The notes beneath the pieces are model-generated. The model made no database searches. It was given only the letters and a program-made list of their open reading frames with translations, and was not told the DNA's origin. A stretch of 64,000 nucleotides of DNA from Taxillus chinensis (Eukaryota; Streptophyta; Magnoliopsida; Santalales; Loranthaceae): the NCBI GenBank assembly GCA_023512835.1, contig CM042087.1, positions 21,457,260-21,521,259 of the forward strand, in the 5' to 3' direction. Below are positions 63,400 to 64,000 of this stretch, piece after piece. Numbering within the stretch: the stretch's first letter is position 1; every line of letters begins with the position of its first letter. The translations under genes and the position numbers were made by a program.

Positions 63400-64000
63400 T
63401 CACCTTATCTTGTGAGTGAGACTGAAGACCTGTGTAGAAAGATTCAATTTGAATCCACTGGGGTCTTCCATGATCAGGGCATCTTCTTACTAAGTCTTTG
63501 AAACGCTCCCAAGCTTCATGAAGAGTCTCCATCTCATCTTGCCTGAATCTGCTAATCTCCCCTCTGAGCTGGATCACCTTGGAAGGAGGGAAGTACTTTG
63601 ACATGAACTTGGTCTGCATCTCCTCCCAAGTGTTGATTGAACCTGCTGGCAGACTGTTGAACCAGCCAAGAGCTCTTTCCCTTAAAGAGAAAGGGAAAAG
63701 CCTTAGCTTTATTGACTCCTCCGACACATTGTTGATCTTGATGGTGTCGCACACCTGGTAGGACCTCATCAAATGCTGGTGCGGATCATCCACGGCTGTT
63801 GCTCCAAACGCGTTATTGCTCACCATGTTGATCAACGCCGGCTTCAGCTCGAAGCTATTTGCTTGGACTCTTGTCTGCCGAATCCTAGAATAATGGTCTG
63901 ACATCATTGGCCTCGCATAATCTAAGAAGGTTCTGGGCATAAACCTATGTCCCTCTTCTTCTGGATATTGGCCATTGTAATTGGCCCCTCCTTGCGGTGC
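63359..64000 (-). CDS. gag: Athila-B Gag, N-terminal part (runs off window)
   Basis: Retrotransposon Gag domain: LINMVSNNAFGATAVDDPHQ, DTIKINNVSEESIKLRLFPF, RERALGWFNSLPAGSINTWE, KFMSKYFPPSKVIQLRGEIS and ETLHEAWERFKDLVRRCPDH. The Met at 63940 is internal; open sequence continues to the right edge, so the real start lies beyond 64000. Confidence 0.92.
   Translation of the reverse strand, partial: APQGGANYNGQYPEEEGHRFMPRTFLDYARPMMSDHYSRIRQTRVQANSFELKPALINMVSNNAFGATAVDDPHQHLMRSYQVCDTIKINNVSEESIKLRLFPFSLRERALGWFNSLPAGSINTWEEMQTKFMSKYFPPSKVIQLRGEISRFRQDEMETLHEAWERFKDLVRRCPDHGRPQWIQIESFYTGLQSHSQDKVNAASWRMLDESRA

Larger units (their letters stand above)
51204..64000 (-). mobile_element. Athila-B (Ty3-gypsy, Athila), extends past right edge
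   Basis: 3' LTR 51204-52702, polypurine tract, Ulp1-like ORF, spacer, pol 57130-60505, interrupted by a foreign Athila LTR piece (60506-62069), then protease and gag to the window end. Inserted into Athila-A pol next to GGTAA (51199-51203). The 5' LTR is outside the window. Confidence 0.88.

Overview
The window is plant nuclear DNA, most likely from a eudicot with a large genome (the species cannot be named). It consists almost entirely of LTR retrotransposons inserted into one another. I see no host protein gene, tRNA, rRNA or CRISPR array. Tandem PBS, LTR and polyprotein signatures identify Ty1-copia, Tat/Ogre, Tekay-type chromovirus and Athila elements.

Layout. (1) 1-33968: a Copia element on the minus strand (Copia-1; its left end lies outside the window). 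It is split by an 18.5-kb Tat/Ogre-like Ty3-gypsy element (675-19161, minus, TSD ATAGC) and by a 9-kb Tekay-type chromovirus (22074-31027, plus, TSD TCTTT). (2) 33969-36916: AT-rich DNA with relics of an older chromovirus LTR, two related pieces of which lie in inverted orientation. (3) 36917-42039: a plus-strand Copia-2 start, interrupted by a solo Copia LTR (38578-39988, TSD TCATC) and by a truncated minus-strand Copia-3 (40178-42039). (4) 42040-51203: Athila-A (minus) holding a 500-N gap and a solo Tekay LTR (47635-49438, TSD CCCCA). (5) 51204 to the right edge: Athila-B (minus), inserted into the integrase-side of Athila-A pol. Its own gag/pol is interrupted by an LTR-PBS piece of a third Athila family (60506-62069).

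The coding regions are ordinary gag, protease, reverse transcriptase, RNase H and integrase, with three extras: an ORF upstream of gag and a second (archaeal-type) RNase H in the Ogre-like element, and an ORF downstream of pol in both Athila copies that joins a plant-transposon-type domain to a Ulp1/C48-like cysteine protease fold.

The least expected signals are regulatory. Tekay and Athila LTRs, two separate gypsy lineages, carry the same ordered cassette: CACGTG (G-box) hairpins, an AAAACNACGTNGTTTT palindrome, a TATA box and a GA-rich leader. A G-box/TATA version also stands in front of the Athila Ulp1-like ORF. Separately, the Copia and Ogre LTRs share a repeated CTTACTCCGCATC word in the same orientation relative to transcription. 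Many frameshifts in otherwise young elements suggest consensus sequencing errors as well as real decay.
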